Assembly (NCBI RefSeq): GCF_030704535.1
Contig: NC_081808.1
Span: 19,962,501-20,026,500 of the forward strand
Source: Vitis vinifera
Lineage: Eukaryota > Streptophyta > Magnoliopsida > Vitales > Vitaceae
Direction of reading: 5' to 3'
Length of the DNA: 64,000 bases
Part shown: positions 36,889-48,372 of the stretch, one piece after another
Numbering within the stretch: position 1 is the stretch's first letter
Layout of the letters: the number at the start of each line of letters is the position of its first letter
Notes under the pieces: generated by a model
Database searches by the model: none
Told to the model about the DNA's origin: nothing
What the model saw: only the letters and a program-made list of their open reading frames with translations
Made by a program: the position numbers and the translations under genes

Positions 36889-37395
36889 TTTTTTTGTAAA
36901 TTTATAACCCACTTCTGGTTTACTTACAACCGTACAATAATATGGCAGCACCACTGCAGTCTACTGCTTATTTTGTTCAAATATGGAAACATTCTCGCAG
37001 TCTCCCCTACTGTAAACGATATTAAATTGGGGAAAGTGGGGACGCTTTTGTAATATAGAGGACAAAAGGTATCTTAGAAATAACAGGAAACTTATGGTTG
37101 GTGTTGAAGAGTTGTAAATCCGCTGGAGCAAACCCACACATCGCATCGTCTTCTCCAATGTTTCATCTTAGGAACCATCGCTCTCTTAAATTTAAGCATC
37201 TCTTTCTCCTCCCCTGTTTCTTCAGAATCCTCATTTCTTACCATTCTCTATGGACTTCAAGATTCCGTTTCTTAGCTTCTCCAATTCCTTGTAGTCCAAG
37301 CCGTGGATCCCCTGCCTTTTTGAATCTCCGAGTTAAGGTAGCTTCTGAGTGGAATTTCCGTTCAGGCCTGTTTGGACTTGCTGCTCCTTCTGGTG
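36889..37395 (+). other. Short intergenic region between CLD1-like and RFC3-like genes
   Basis: Tandemly oriented neighbours are separated by about 0.5 kb, so this holds the CLD1-like 3' UTR and the promoter and leader of the RFC3-like gene. An open frame at 37098-37481 overlaps the next coding start in another frame and has no similarity that I recognise. Confidence 0.5.
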
Positions 37396-40300
37396 ATGGA
37401 GAATTCCACCAGATACGGCAGAACCTCTCTGCCTCATTTCCCACCTTCCAAGTCAAGGCGGAGCGGTTACGAACCTTCTGATACGGAGACTGACTGGCAG
37501 GATAGTCCGTGGCGTGACCGCAATGAAACTAACGGACCTTTGCGCAGTGAACTGCCCAGAACTCCTTTCGACCCGTTGCCAAAGATCAGTCCCATGATAC
37601 CCAGCCGGAGACACTCCTCCAAGATTGAATATGATGCCTCTTCTTCTACCAAGGCTTCCGGAACTAGCCCAACTAGAAGGAGGCACAGTAAGTCGCCATA
37701 CAAGCCACACAAAGGTGAAGCGGGTTCCAATATTCGTAGGAATGTTAGTCCTCTATCGAAATCTGAGCGTTGGAGAAATATTTCTCCATATAAACTTGCA
37801 AAAGAGCACAATGCAATTTTGGAAATTGAGACTATGAGTTCGAATAGAAAGCAAAATCACAGAATGCATGATAAGCATACGAGTTCCGAGGTGAAGGGAG
37901 CTGATTCACAGCTTGCTGAAGTTAGTAGAACGAGTGAGAGGCCAAACTCCAGTCATAGATCAGCATCTGCCCCAAGAACAAAAGCAGCAGAGAAGGACAG
38001 ACAGATCAACTATGGCCGTCTGGAGCAAAGAAGTGAAAGAACCCCCTCACCGTTGGCAAAGAGCACGGCTCGGAAACAGATTGAATCTTCCCCCAAGAAA
38101 GGTCCCTCAGTCAGCGAAATCAACGTAATGGTGGCTACTGAAAGGCTCGCCAGAGGAGGAGTCCGTGATTTTTCGAAGTTCGACAGCACGGACTCCAATT
38201 TACCTGGGGATATCTTTTTCTCCCATGATTACACAGCCTTGGCTTTGCAGAAGAATGTATTGCAAAAAAACAATGTTTTTGAAAGCAGATTTCCCTCAAA
38301 CCCAAATCCCAATACAATCACCAAAAGAAATTTGGCCACTAATCAAAGAAGCAGAGGCAATGATATTTTTTATCAGAACACTCAAGGGAATTTGTCCAGT
38401 ACTGTTCTATCAGGAACAGCTCCCAGCTCTGCTGTAAGCAGAGAGAGTAGTGGTAGAGTCAGCACGGAGAGTAGTAAGATGAGTGATGCTAGTGGGAGCT
38501 TGAAAAAATTTACAGCCAACAGAAGAAAGAGCCATTCAGATGCCTGGTTTGCTTGCATGAGGAAGGGGCCTTGCAAAACCAGAAAATCACCTGAAAAGAG
38601 AGACGTTGATGAAACATCATTTATTCAGAAGGCACTTGTGGTGGAAAACCTGAGACAATTTTGGGCTGATAAGCATCGGCCTGCTTCCTTGAATGGTTTC
38701 ACGTTGCACAAACAAGAAGCTCAACTTCTCAAGCAACTCGTAAGCTGAAATTTGGCAACCTCTTCTTTCCCCTTTTCCTGATTGCATTGTCCATACTGCA
38801 ATAACACTGTCTCATATTAGCCATCCTTTTTCCTAGACATCAATGATTTTCTTTTCTTTTTTCTTTTTTGATGATCTCTGACTCATATATTTTATTTTAG
38901 GTATCTAGTGATATCTGTCCACATGTTCTTTTCAAAGGACCTTCTGGTTCAGGGAAGAAAGCACTAACTATGGCTCTTTTGCGTGAAATATATGGTGATG
39001 CATCTTGGAATGTATGTCTCCTGGTTATCAATTGCTATAACATTGAATAATTTTTCCCTTTGGACACTCCTTTTGGTGCCTAATCTGACTTTACTAAATT
39101 TTTTTCATTTGCAGATTTCTCATGAGTTAAGATCTTTCCATGTTCAGGTATGTTGGACTATGATTGATTTTAAGAATTTCCCCCCAAAAAAGAAATTGTT
39201 GAGAACACGATAAAAAAAATGTTCCAAGAACTTTCCTGGCATTCTTGCTGTTCTGAAAATTAACCTTTTGAACTGTGCTGTGACAATACAATCCATAAAG
39301 AATAATATCTGCTAGACTGGACTGAAGATTCTGACTATTTACATTTCACTTTCCCCAATCCTGTTTGGAATTTCACCTTATCTTGGATAATATCTCTAGT
39401 GACATCTTAGGAGGAAAGGAATTTTTTTTCTTTTTTCTGTAATATCTATTGGTGTCTGTTTTGGACGTCCTCTTGTCCCTTTAGACTCTTCTACTTGAAA
39501 CACATCCCCCTGTTCCCATTGGTGTTTAGTGCACATGACCATCTCTACCACTTGAAACAATGGCTAGGTTGTGTAATTAACTTTTATCATAATCAACTAT
39601 AATCCTAATAATCTTAAAAATATGTGGCATTTTTTTGAAAAATCCATACTGGAAAAGGGCACATACACAGGTATCAGTGTCAACATGAAAACATGTCTGA
39701 AATGAAGACTCAAAATGGTGGATTTTATGCACTTTTTGTGTAGGAATGAAACATATAGATCCTTTAAGATTTTCTGATTGAATAGCTTGCCCAACAGAGG
39801 TTTCTAAAAAGACTGCTAAGATATTGGTTTGCAACATGGATCTCGGTGCTTGATACACATAAATATACTTGTAACCAACACTGTCATAAAGGAGGAGTGC
39901 CCAAAATTGAACTCCCCTGGTTATGAAGGAATCCACACATCTTGATCTTGGAATATTGTACTGATTAGATTGTGCTTCCATCTTGGGTAACTACCATGAG
40001 AGAAACGATGTCCAGATACTATTAAAAATCATTGGTGCCTCAGTAGAATCTATTACTAATCATGTTAATATTATTGTTCTATTTGATTTTTTTAAATCTA
40101 TTTTTATCAGAGTGGATTTCTTGGGAAGCTGGAACTTGAAATACGAAAAATCAATTATTATTTTTATCTAATATAGCATTTATCCAATTGTTTTTTAATC
40201 TTATCAAAGATTTAGTGATCTTCTGTTTTATAAAAAGTGATGGAAGAAGAAAGAGGTGTTTCCAAAATGGTGAATATTAGTAATTGAATTGCATCTTTAT

Positions 40301-43300
40301 CTCTCAAACTGAATATTGGCTCACCTATTATTTTGTTGACAGGAAAAAAGGCCCATGCAAGTAGTGGTACCTTTAACATCCAGTGCTCATCATGTGGAGC
40401 TTAATGTTAACTTGGAACCATATGCTAGACATGCATTGATGGCTATAGTGAAACAAATCAGAAGCAATTGTGAAATCACCCCCGAAGTCAGCAATGTTGA
40501 TTTCAAGGCAGATTATAAAGGTTCCTATTCTATGAACATACTTATAATACCTCTAAATCAGTTTGAATTATTCCTTGAACTTAGCATGGTTCCATCTTGT
40601 TGATTTCAGTATTAGTTCTCTATGAGGTTGACAAAGCAGCAGAGAATATTCAGTACTTGATAAAATGGATCATGGACTGCTACACAGATGCTTGTCAACT
40701 CATAATGTGCTGTGAAGATGATGTAGATGTCCTTGAATCAGTGAAAAACCGGTGCAAAGTTATTAAGCTTGAGGCTCCTGTAACTCACGAAGTAAGCATA
40801 AACAATTGCAGATTAATTTTGAAGTGAATATGTTGTTGGATGGATTTAGTAAGTCATTCCATGGATTTCTTTTGACAAGCAAAAAGTCATATTCAAAGAC
40901 TATACGTCATTATTGTTCATATTTTAGCATCACAATTCTGCTTCTTTTCTCTGGCATTGTTTTCTATCTATTCTGAAATTGCTCTGAAGACGTATGTCTA
41001 AACTCCAGAAGCAGTCGCAAAACTGACAGTCAAAATGTTACTCTGGTACAAGACTAAAATTTAGGTTCAAATCTTAAGGACTACTATAGGTTCTGTAGTC
41101 AATTTTATATATTGGACATTACTTCAAGGTGTGGCTCATCAGTTGGGCTGACTAGATTGATGGCATGTGCATCATTTTGTACTGTATGAAATCCATGAAT
41201 GGTGATCAAGCAGTAATTGTGCCAGCTAACTGAATGGGTATAATTAGATAAACATGCTTAAACAAGTTTCCGTATTTTGTCTTTTGGGACGAAGACTCAT
41301 TCTTGCCATTTGGGACTCTCCTGAAACCAAAAAAAACTGGGAACAGATTATGGAGGTTCTTATTCAGATAGCAAGGAAGGAGGACTTTGACCTACCCATG
41401 AGCTTTGCTGCTAAGATTGCCACAAAATCAAAGCAGGACCTGAGGAAAGCAATCATGGCTCTTGAAGCGTGCAAAGCACACAAGTAAGAACTTAAAGAAA
41501 GATACATAGTTTACACCTTCCTAATGAAATATAGTTCCACTCATTAGTGATGTTGTGATCATGCAGCTATCCTTTCCTTGATGACCAACCAATTCCACTT
41601 GGATGGGAAGAGGTCCTGGTAGAACTAGCTGCTGAAGTCTTAGTTGATCCATCACCTAACAGGTAGATTTTTTTTTCCCCAAGCCGAAGATAACTTTTAA
41701 CACATTACTAATATAAGGACACTGCCCAAATATGTTGAAAGTATGTTGTTGATGCTCCATTATGTATTTGATTTTTCTGTTAACAAAACAGGTGTCAAAA
41801 CATTTTGTATAGAACATGTTGGCTTGATAGGGTTCTTTACTTGAGGAAAATTTTAATGCACTTTGATTCTGTGAATGGAAAGATCCCTCTAGAATGGACT
41901 TCTGGCCATTTTCTGCAGAGCCTATTTGTCTTGTGGAACAAAGTGGCATTTCAGTATATGACCAATTAATATCTATGGAGGCTTTCTAAATTATGATTTT
42001 TTTTAAGGAGATTATCTTCTATAGAATTTTTACAACATACAAGCTCTTTCCTGTGAGTAGTTATGCAATGCAATATTAGCTGGAAGAGAGAGCAACAAGC
42101 CAGGTTGAGGAGGCCAGGACTTGTTATGAGGGAAACCTAGGATTTTGGAAACACGGAGTTTGTGTGAGAGTTGAACTATGACTCTGATAGTGTAAAACCT
42201 TATAAGTTGGCAAAAGTTTCGCATTTTATCAATTCTTTCTCAATTAACATTTTAGAATTGCTTTGAATGATATTCAAGGCTTAACATTTCACATTTCTGG
42301 TTTTACTCAGATTGTTTTATTTACGGGGAAAAATTCAAAAGCTTCTTGTGGATTTTGTTCACCCCAAACTGATTCTTCAGGTGATGCATCAGATGCACCA
42401 ATTGGAATGCTTTATTTCAACATTTACCTGAAACCTTATCTTTTGATAGTACTGTGTACATTGTGCAGAAGCTTGTTGAACAATTTCTTAAAGGGACTGA
42501 TGCTAGTCAAAAGAGGGACCTTTATTATTGGCATGCTTATTATGTAAGTTCTATTCTTTCTTCTATGTTATTTTGGTTTTATGACAAGGAGAAAGTAACT
42601 CAAGGTCAACTTGTATAGGATAAGAGACTTCCAGCAGGAACAAGTGCTTTACTGAAATTAGAAGGTAAAATACACAGAGCATCATACAGAGCTTATTGTT
42701 TAAAAGATACATATGCATGCATTACACGGTTTACACCATTCCAGATGCATCCATATATCTGCACATAGGTTGATTCAATATTTCTGACTTCATAGGAATG
42801 TTGTTTTTTCTGAACTTTTTGCATTAAAGGAAGGGCTCCCCTAACCAAAACTAAACTGAATCTTTATGGTTTTTATGTTTTCTAAACCTTTTGGCATTCA
42901 TGATTGTTAGAGTACATGATATACATTGTGAGGGTGCACAAATGACTTACGACAAGACGGGTTCTTTTTCTAAACAGAAGTCTAAATAGAAGTAACCAAA
43001 GGTGCTAAATGCAACCAAAATATGAACTGGATATTCATAGTTTTTAGTAGGTTCAATGATATAGAGATTAATTCCTTTTTCTGGCAGCAAAGATATTTCA
43101 TCTCTTTGTAACACAGGGTGAAGCCACCCTGCCATATCCAAATCAAAGCATGGATGAAAACCATTGACAGGCCTCTACCAAAAGAAGAAAAGAGTTTTCC
43201 TTTTTCACCCATGTTCATTCAGTAAGCAAAATATTTCCCCTGTGGATTATGGTGGAGTGCATGGTTGTTCTTGGAATTTGTTTAGTATAGATGTGTCCAG

Positions 43301-43450
43301 GGCCCATAAAACCATGCATGACTGAAATTTTAACTTGAGTAGTTACCATTTTGGTCATCTTACAAGTTTGTCATGTGCTTTGGTGCAGAATTTGTGGCCA
43401 AGTTCATGAGCATACGCAGGAAGAGTTTGGGCAACCGTCAGTACACATAA
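37396..43450 (+). CDS. Replication factor C subunit 3-like AAA protein with long basic N-terminus
   Basis: Eleven exons join in phase: 37396-38739, 38901-39011, 39115-39147, 40343-40520, 40610-40791, 41347-41483, 41567-41662, 42311-42380, 42469-42543, 42619-42664 and 43389-43450. They give 777 residues. Residues ~1-425 are Ser/Arg/Lys-rich and probably disordered ([33 protein letters not shown]). From ~428 the protein follows RFC3: [14 protein letters not shown], Walker A GPSGSGKK (461-468), Walker-B-like LVLYEVD (557-563), then [22 protein letters not shown] and the C-terminal collar [29 protein letters not shown]. True RFC3 loads PCNA at replication forks. Here the arginine-finger SRC motif reads NRC (602-604), and the conserved LRRTMEKY helix has become LIKWIMDCY. 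It is therefore a diverged paralogue rather than the core clamp-loader subunit, and its role is unknown. Confidence 0.88.
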
Positions 43451-43775
43451 TTTACATGAGCCTGATGGTAAGTTAATCTCTTGCTACACATACATATAAT
43501 ATATGTACTTTGTTAAGATGTAGCTGCGTTTAGTAGATACATTCATAAGTGGAGAATTGGATGTTTCTTAGGGTTTTATTGGACCACAAGAGTGTAGGAG
43601 CTAATGGGCATATAGAGGAAGAGTTTGAGCTGGCAGTACATATAATTTGGTGGGAGGACTGTTGGTCCTCTTGCCACGGACATGTAAAAGTTTGTGTTAA
43701 GATGTTGCTATATTTACTACTTGACATGCTTAAAATAATGGAATCATTAGATGTTCCCAGAGGTTTTCAGTGGAA
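43407..43775 (+). repeat. Old tandem duplication covering the last exon of the RFC3-like gene
   Basis: The segment starting ATGAGCATACGCAGGAAGAG (43406) is echoed by ATGGGCATATAGAGGAAGAG near 43604. CAGTACACATAATTT is followed by CAGTACATATAATTT. The next part (TTTGTTAAGATGTAGCTGCG, ~43509, to TTTTATTGGA) is echoed by GTGTTAAGATGTTGCTATAT (~43694) to TTTTCAGTGGA. The units are ~190-197 bp apart, with clear divergence. The second copy lies downstream of the stop codon. Confidence 0.7.
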
Positions 43776-45298
43776 TACAACACTTCAGTTGTCCATCTCT
43801 CTAGCAGTTACATTTGTTGGCTTTGGCAGCCAATTCTTTCAATTACAATGAATAATCTATTGGACAATCACCCCCATAAAAAAAATGCTTAAAGTGGGTT
43901 ATGATGCAACCCAATCAATCTTTTATCAACTGAGCATTACAATCATGCAATTATTTTTCTTCACATCCCTTCCTGCGTTCTTTTCCGAAAAGAAATGAAT
44001 TATTTTGAGCCTTATTTCTTGCAAACTGTTCTTTGTGTTGTGTTCTTGCAAATTTTCCTGTATCTCATTTTCACTTTCCTGCAAAGCTTGGACTATCAAA
44101 CGAAAACTTCAAATTTTTTTCTTTGAAATCAAAGGGAAAAGCAGTGACAATATTAACTATAATAATGCTGTGGTCTAGATATATTTGATACTGGCTCTCT
44201 CAAGTTCAGGTGATGAAAGGAGATGGGATAGTAAGTGTTCAAGTTTTTGGAATTACTCTAATCCTGATTATCGTTGCAAATATAAGCTTAATTAGACCTT
44301 ATTGGGATGGAGTTTGGAGGCTTCTAAACCCTTTTGGCTAATTTTGTTTTAAAAAGCTTATGACTTGGGAGGAAAAAGAAAAAAAAAAAAAGGAAAAAAC
44401 CTTAATATGAAAAGTAAGAAAATATTATTATTATTATTATTATTATTTTATAGAAGCTTTATTTTTTACATATCCAATAAGTGCTTTTATATTTAATAAA
44501 ACTTTGACAATACTAATGTTACTCTACAAAAATTGTGATTTTAGTTTAAATTTCAACTAATATCAAAAATAGAAAGCCATCCTAAAGTAGGCTTAAATAG
44601 GGTATTCGATAAATCAACTTAATTACTTATGCTCTAATTGATTTTAGGAAAGTACTAAGTAAAAAGAAAAAATGTTAAAAAAAATAACTTTTTTTATATC
44701 TGTTTTTGGTATAATAAAGAGTATAGAACAAAATAAAATGTAATTAAAATTTTATATATATTTAAATTATTTAAAAGAGTTAAAATAAATTAAATGAGTT
44801 TCAATTATCACATAAAATTTATTTTATATTTTCATTCATTTTTTCTTTCCATTTACTTTTTCTTTCTATCCTCTTTCTTTTATATTTTCCCTCAATTTTT
44901 TTTTTAGAATCAAACGGAACCTTGATAACTTAATTTAATAAATTTAATTTAAGTCATTAAATAAAGATCAAATGTTAATTTCGTAATGGGAAGAAAGAAC
45001 AAAGCAGTTGAAGGGAGTTTTTGCTGTAATATCATATGAAAATAGAATATTCATCCTATAGGTATGCACAATCAAGCTTCACTTCTGGCCGACTGACATT
45101 GATTGATAGTCCATGAAACCATAAAGATGAACCTCAGCACCGGAGAGAAGCAAAACTTTCCAGAATCTGAACCCTTAATAGAGTTTGGGAGGAAACCCAT
45201 TACAATGTGAAGGACCCAACATCAAAACGCTAAAAGCAGTTAAAAACTTGAGCTCCATTCCCAGGGTCCGTTGGAGAATGGAAATGCGCAGCTTCAGT
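43776..45298. other. Intergenic with microsatellite and nested AT-rich elements
   Basis: Contains an (ATT)n microsatellite (44422-44447), AT-rich element remains whose outer parts (TCGATAAATCAACTTAATTAC at left, GATAACTTAATTTAATAAAT at right, ~44608-44960) surround a MITE-like insert at about 44640-44917, and the RER1 3' region at the right. No gene was recognised. Confidence 0.55.
44640..44917. mobile_element. MITE-like element, second copy of the GAACCAAACA-end family
   Basis: It begins in a purine-rich half (TTTTAGGAAAGTACTAAGT) and ends with a pyrimidine-rich half and TTTTTTAGAATCAAACGGAAC. The layout matches the copy at 15781-16079: central TTAAAATAAATTAAATGAG, then TTTTCATTCATTTTTTC. 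It is inserted in an older element whose two halves lie on each side. Non-coding, with diverged ends. Confidence 0.5.
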
Positions 45299-46709
45299 TC
45301 AGTCTCTAGCTAACCGGCTGCCACTTGCAGAAGGCTTCTTCCCAGTGTACCTCTGTCAAATGAAACAAAGATGATACAATTTGAGAAGCAGATTTTAAGA
45401 ACAAATAAAAATATAAGGAGATTGAATGATCAGAGCAAGTCCAACTATGATCAACAAGAATAACACTATTGAGACAGCAACACTAATCATGATAACCTTT
45501 TGATTCCTAAACTAATCATACTCACCATCTTTCCCATGTCAAATGGGACGTATTTGTATTTGATCATGTGTAGAATTTGACGCTTCATCGTGAGGACAAA
45601 CAGAAATATCCAGTAGCATAACAATATGGGCCAGAAAACAGGTACATCCAACATAGAGAAGAAGGTCAATCCGAATGCAACAACAAAAGCCTTGGTAATG
45701 GAATACCTGAAAAAGCCGAAAACAAATATGTGATCATCACATCAAAATGCAGAATCTATAAGCAACAGGGTGATTCTCCTGTTTATCATATCCTGGAGCT
45801 CAAAAGTGGGAGAGGATTTAGGTAAAAATATTAGTTCTTCAAGCTGGGTAGACTCTATAAAAATGATTTGCTTGGAATGTAGTCCAAATACATAAGACAT
45901 GCCAATTAAGCCCTTAAGCCCCATTAGAATGCAGCACCTCTTGGGGAAAGGGGACAAATAAGTTTCGTGATCTTTATCAGGAATACTCCAAGAAAAAACA
46001 GACTAGCAAGCAATTTGCAGAGTCACTACTTGGCAGCTTATGAACTCCCCAAAATTCTAGTTTGACCAGGTTTCATTTCAATCACTGGAAACCCCATCAA
46101 AACCCCTAAAATGCAAGATCACACGATGGAAAATCCGAAAGTTCACAGTTGTTTCTTGAGAATTTTAGGCATTGATGATAACACTAGATCTCAGGTGGCT
46201 ACTAAATAATAATAATAGAATTTCCCAAGAAACTAAGGATGACAATGCAATCTTAAGCAGAGAAAAGGCAAAGAATTATTCTCCTAGCATACAACCCCAA
46301 TCAAACCCATAATAAAGATGTAAAGAACATAATGGGAAAATGAGTAAATATTGCATTACCAGAACTTAAATTCAGGGAGGCGTCTAACGAAAGGCTTAAA
46401 CTCGTCGGAATCTTTCGTGGGCAGCGAAGCCCCATCCAAAGCCTCCAGTTCAGGATCAACCTTGGGCGACAGAAAGCCGATCAAGAGATTCAAAACATAG
46501 ATTCCCAACCCATAGGAGATCACATAAAACCCTTGAACATAGTAAACTCGCAAAAAGTAAATTGATGCTGCCACTAGTGTTCCTAGCCACCTCTCAGCTA
46601 TATGTGGTGCAGATCTATCCAAATAGTACTGAAAAGCCCTCGAAAAGTCGCTCTTCCATTTGGCCAGCGGCGCCGCAGCCAAGGCGAAATCGCCTCCGTT
46701 TTCCTCCAT
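45299..46709 (-). CDS. RER1: RER1 protein (retrieval receptor for ER membrane proteins)
   Basis: Three exons on the minus strand, 46709-46360, 45706-45526 and 45352-45299, join in phase to 194 residues. The family signature [16 protein letters not shown] is present, followed by [11 protein letters not shown] and [36 protein letters not shown]. Four membrane segments are expected, in two hairpins (about residues 45-90 and 125-170). RER1 sits in the early Golgi and returns escaped ER membrane proteins via COPI vesicles. The start MEENGGDF is the first ATG of the frame; upstream codons are open but lack an ATG. The C-terminus [20 protein letters not shown] is basic and cytosolic, as in relatives. 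The leader contains an intron with its donor at 47170. Confidence 0.95.
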
Positions 46710-47230
46710 GTGAAGTGAGATTTCACTCTGATTTTCTGACAAGTTCCATCAAAAACCCATTTATAACAACAATAACAATAAAGAGTGACGCATTGATACA
46801 AACTAGGGCAAGAAACAAAAGGCAGAAACGTAAGGAAGAAGAAAGAGACGAGAAGAAAAGGGTCAATCAAGAAACACAACCCAGAAACATCCCCAGAGAA
46901 GAGAAACGTTTCTGTTCGTTCGGTTGCCAAGAAAATACGAGCAAAAAGAAAGGAACCATAAGTCCTGCTGTTAAAATTTTCATCGACCGTGACACTATCA
47001 AATCAAGCCACACACATCTATTCCGCTTACCTGAGGACTCATCACGAAACCAGAAAACAGCACAAGATGTAAGATAAAAACAAAAAAAAGAAAAAAAAAA
47101 AAAAGGTAAAAATGTTCTTTTCTTTACGTTCCTTTTCTCGGAAACCAAACAGAGTGTGAGAAGATGGTACCTGTTTCTTGGTCCCACGAAACTCAAATCT
47201 TGAATTGCAGGGCTCTCCTTAAAACACAGA
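46710..47230 (-). promoter_or_regulatory. Leader intron of RER1
   Basis: On the minus strand a leader exon (down from about 47230) ends with GAAACAG at 47171, before GTACCATC. Twenty bases into this intron stands GTTTGGTTTCCGAGAAAAGG (47150-47131), one of the recurring first-intron phrases. A related phrase lies on the opposite strand at about 46919-46935 (GGTTGCCAAGAAAATAC). The intron ends before the coding start; the exact acceptor was not fixed. Confidence 0.5.
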
Positions 47231-48372
47231 TAAACCCCTGGATAATAATGGAGGGATAGAAAGTTTGAGGATTGAAGAATCAAACTAAAAGCAATCAAGT
47301 CTGGAAAATGGGTTTGTTTCTCAAGGTTAGGATCGGAATCAAGGAACACTTGAACATCCACTCAAGGTCGCTCCTCCCATCTTGTACCACCGCTACACGT
47401 GGCGAGCGGTTATCTTCATATGTTGATTCCAAGGGTAATATTGTCATTTCTTTATCATAGAACGTCACTTTGGCTTTTCCTTTTTACTTTTTAGAGCTGG
47501 GCTTGGTTGTTCTAGTGCATGCCTCCACCGTCCCTCGGAGCCCTTCCAATGGGAGGCCCACTTGAGCTGTAACAGCCTTTTAGATCTGGGCTTAACATTG
47601 AAGCAGGCCCAAAGAGCCCATTCAACTTTATCATCACTCAAAATATCATTAATATTAGGTTTTGTTTGTAATCAGGATGACAAAGGCGGATCCGAGTATA
47701 ACTTTCTCCATCTGGTCGCGAATATATATAATATTAAATAAAAAATATTTTAATTGTTTCTTAAGAGGTAAAAATTTTTAAAACAAAATATTATTATTTT
47801 TTTAGAACAGATATCTTGGTTTATAGAGAAAATGATTTTATAGCCATTATTGTTTTTTTCGCATTTATGATTTTGACTTTTAATTAAAATAAGAAAAAAA
47901 AATTTAAAATTGGATTTACGATTTATTTGATAGTGATTTTAGAAAGCGTTTTTAATATTTTTAATATTTAAAAAAATTTATCATTCAAATGTTAAAAATA
48001 TTAGAAACGTTTTTTAAAATCATTTTAAATACATTTTTAATAAACATTTTAAAATTTTTTTAAAATTTCTTACAATGTTTTCTAAGAAAAAAACTTTGAA
48101 AGGTAATCATTTTTAAAATACTTCAATTTGAGTGGAAAGAATTCGAAAGCAAAAGGATTCTTAATACTTTAACATGGCACCAATAACAAATCAAATGACA
48201 CATTGATGATGATGACAGATTTGTACAAACATCTAACATGATTCTAAACCCAATAAATGCATATACTTTCACTTGAATAAGTAATTATTCTTGTCAATTA
48301 CAACGTGGGCCGCCGCCCCAATACACTAGGCACAACCTATTCTCCATTTTATCCTTAATGCACCATTGGAAG
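47231..48372. other. RER1 upstream region with an AT-rich MITE
   Basis: The RER1 promoter should lie at the left, though no TATA box was recognised. An AT-rich inverted-repeat element occupies about 47930-48040 and is annotated separately. The hAT-type element begins directly at the right edge, after its 8-bp target duplication at 48365-48372. Confidence 0.5.
47930..48040. mobile_element. AT-rich MITE, TTTGATANTGATTTTAGAAA family
   Basis: Left end ATTTGATAGTGATTTTAGAA, then AGCGTTTTTAATATTTTTAA. The right half mirrors it (AAATATTAGAAACGTTTTTT, then AAAATCATTTTAAAT), forming an imperfect inverted repeat with a short non-coding centre. The same unit occurs at about 63163-63279, and fragments lie at 29750-30000. 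Confidence 0.6.

Noticed and set aside
39577-39981. 134-codon antisense open frame inside the large third intron of the RFC3-like gene
   Set aside because: No recognisable motif, its start codon is not supported by any promoter or splice signal, and long chance frames are expected in a 1.2-kb intron.
46562-47361. Overlapping frames of 110-171 codons on both strands
   Set aside because: They overlay the RER1 first exon and leader intron in other frames; none has family similarity.
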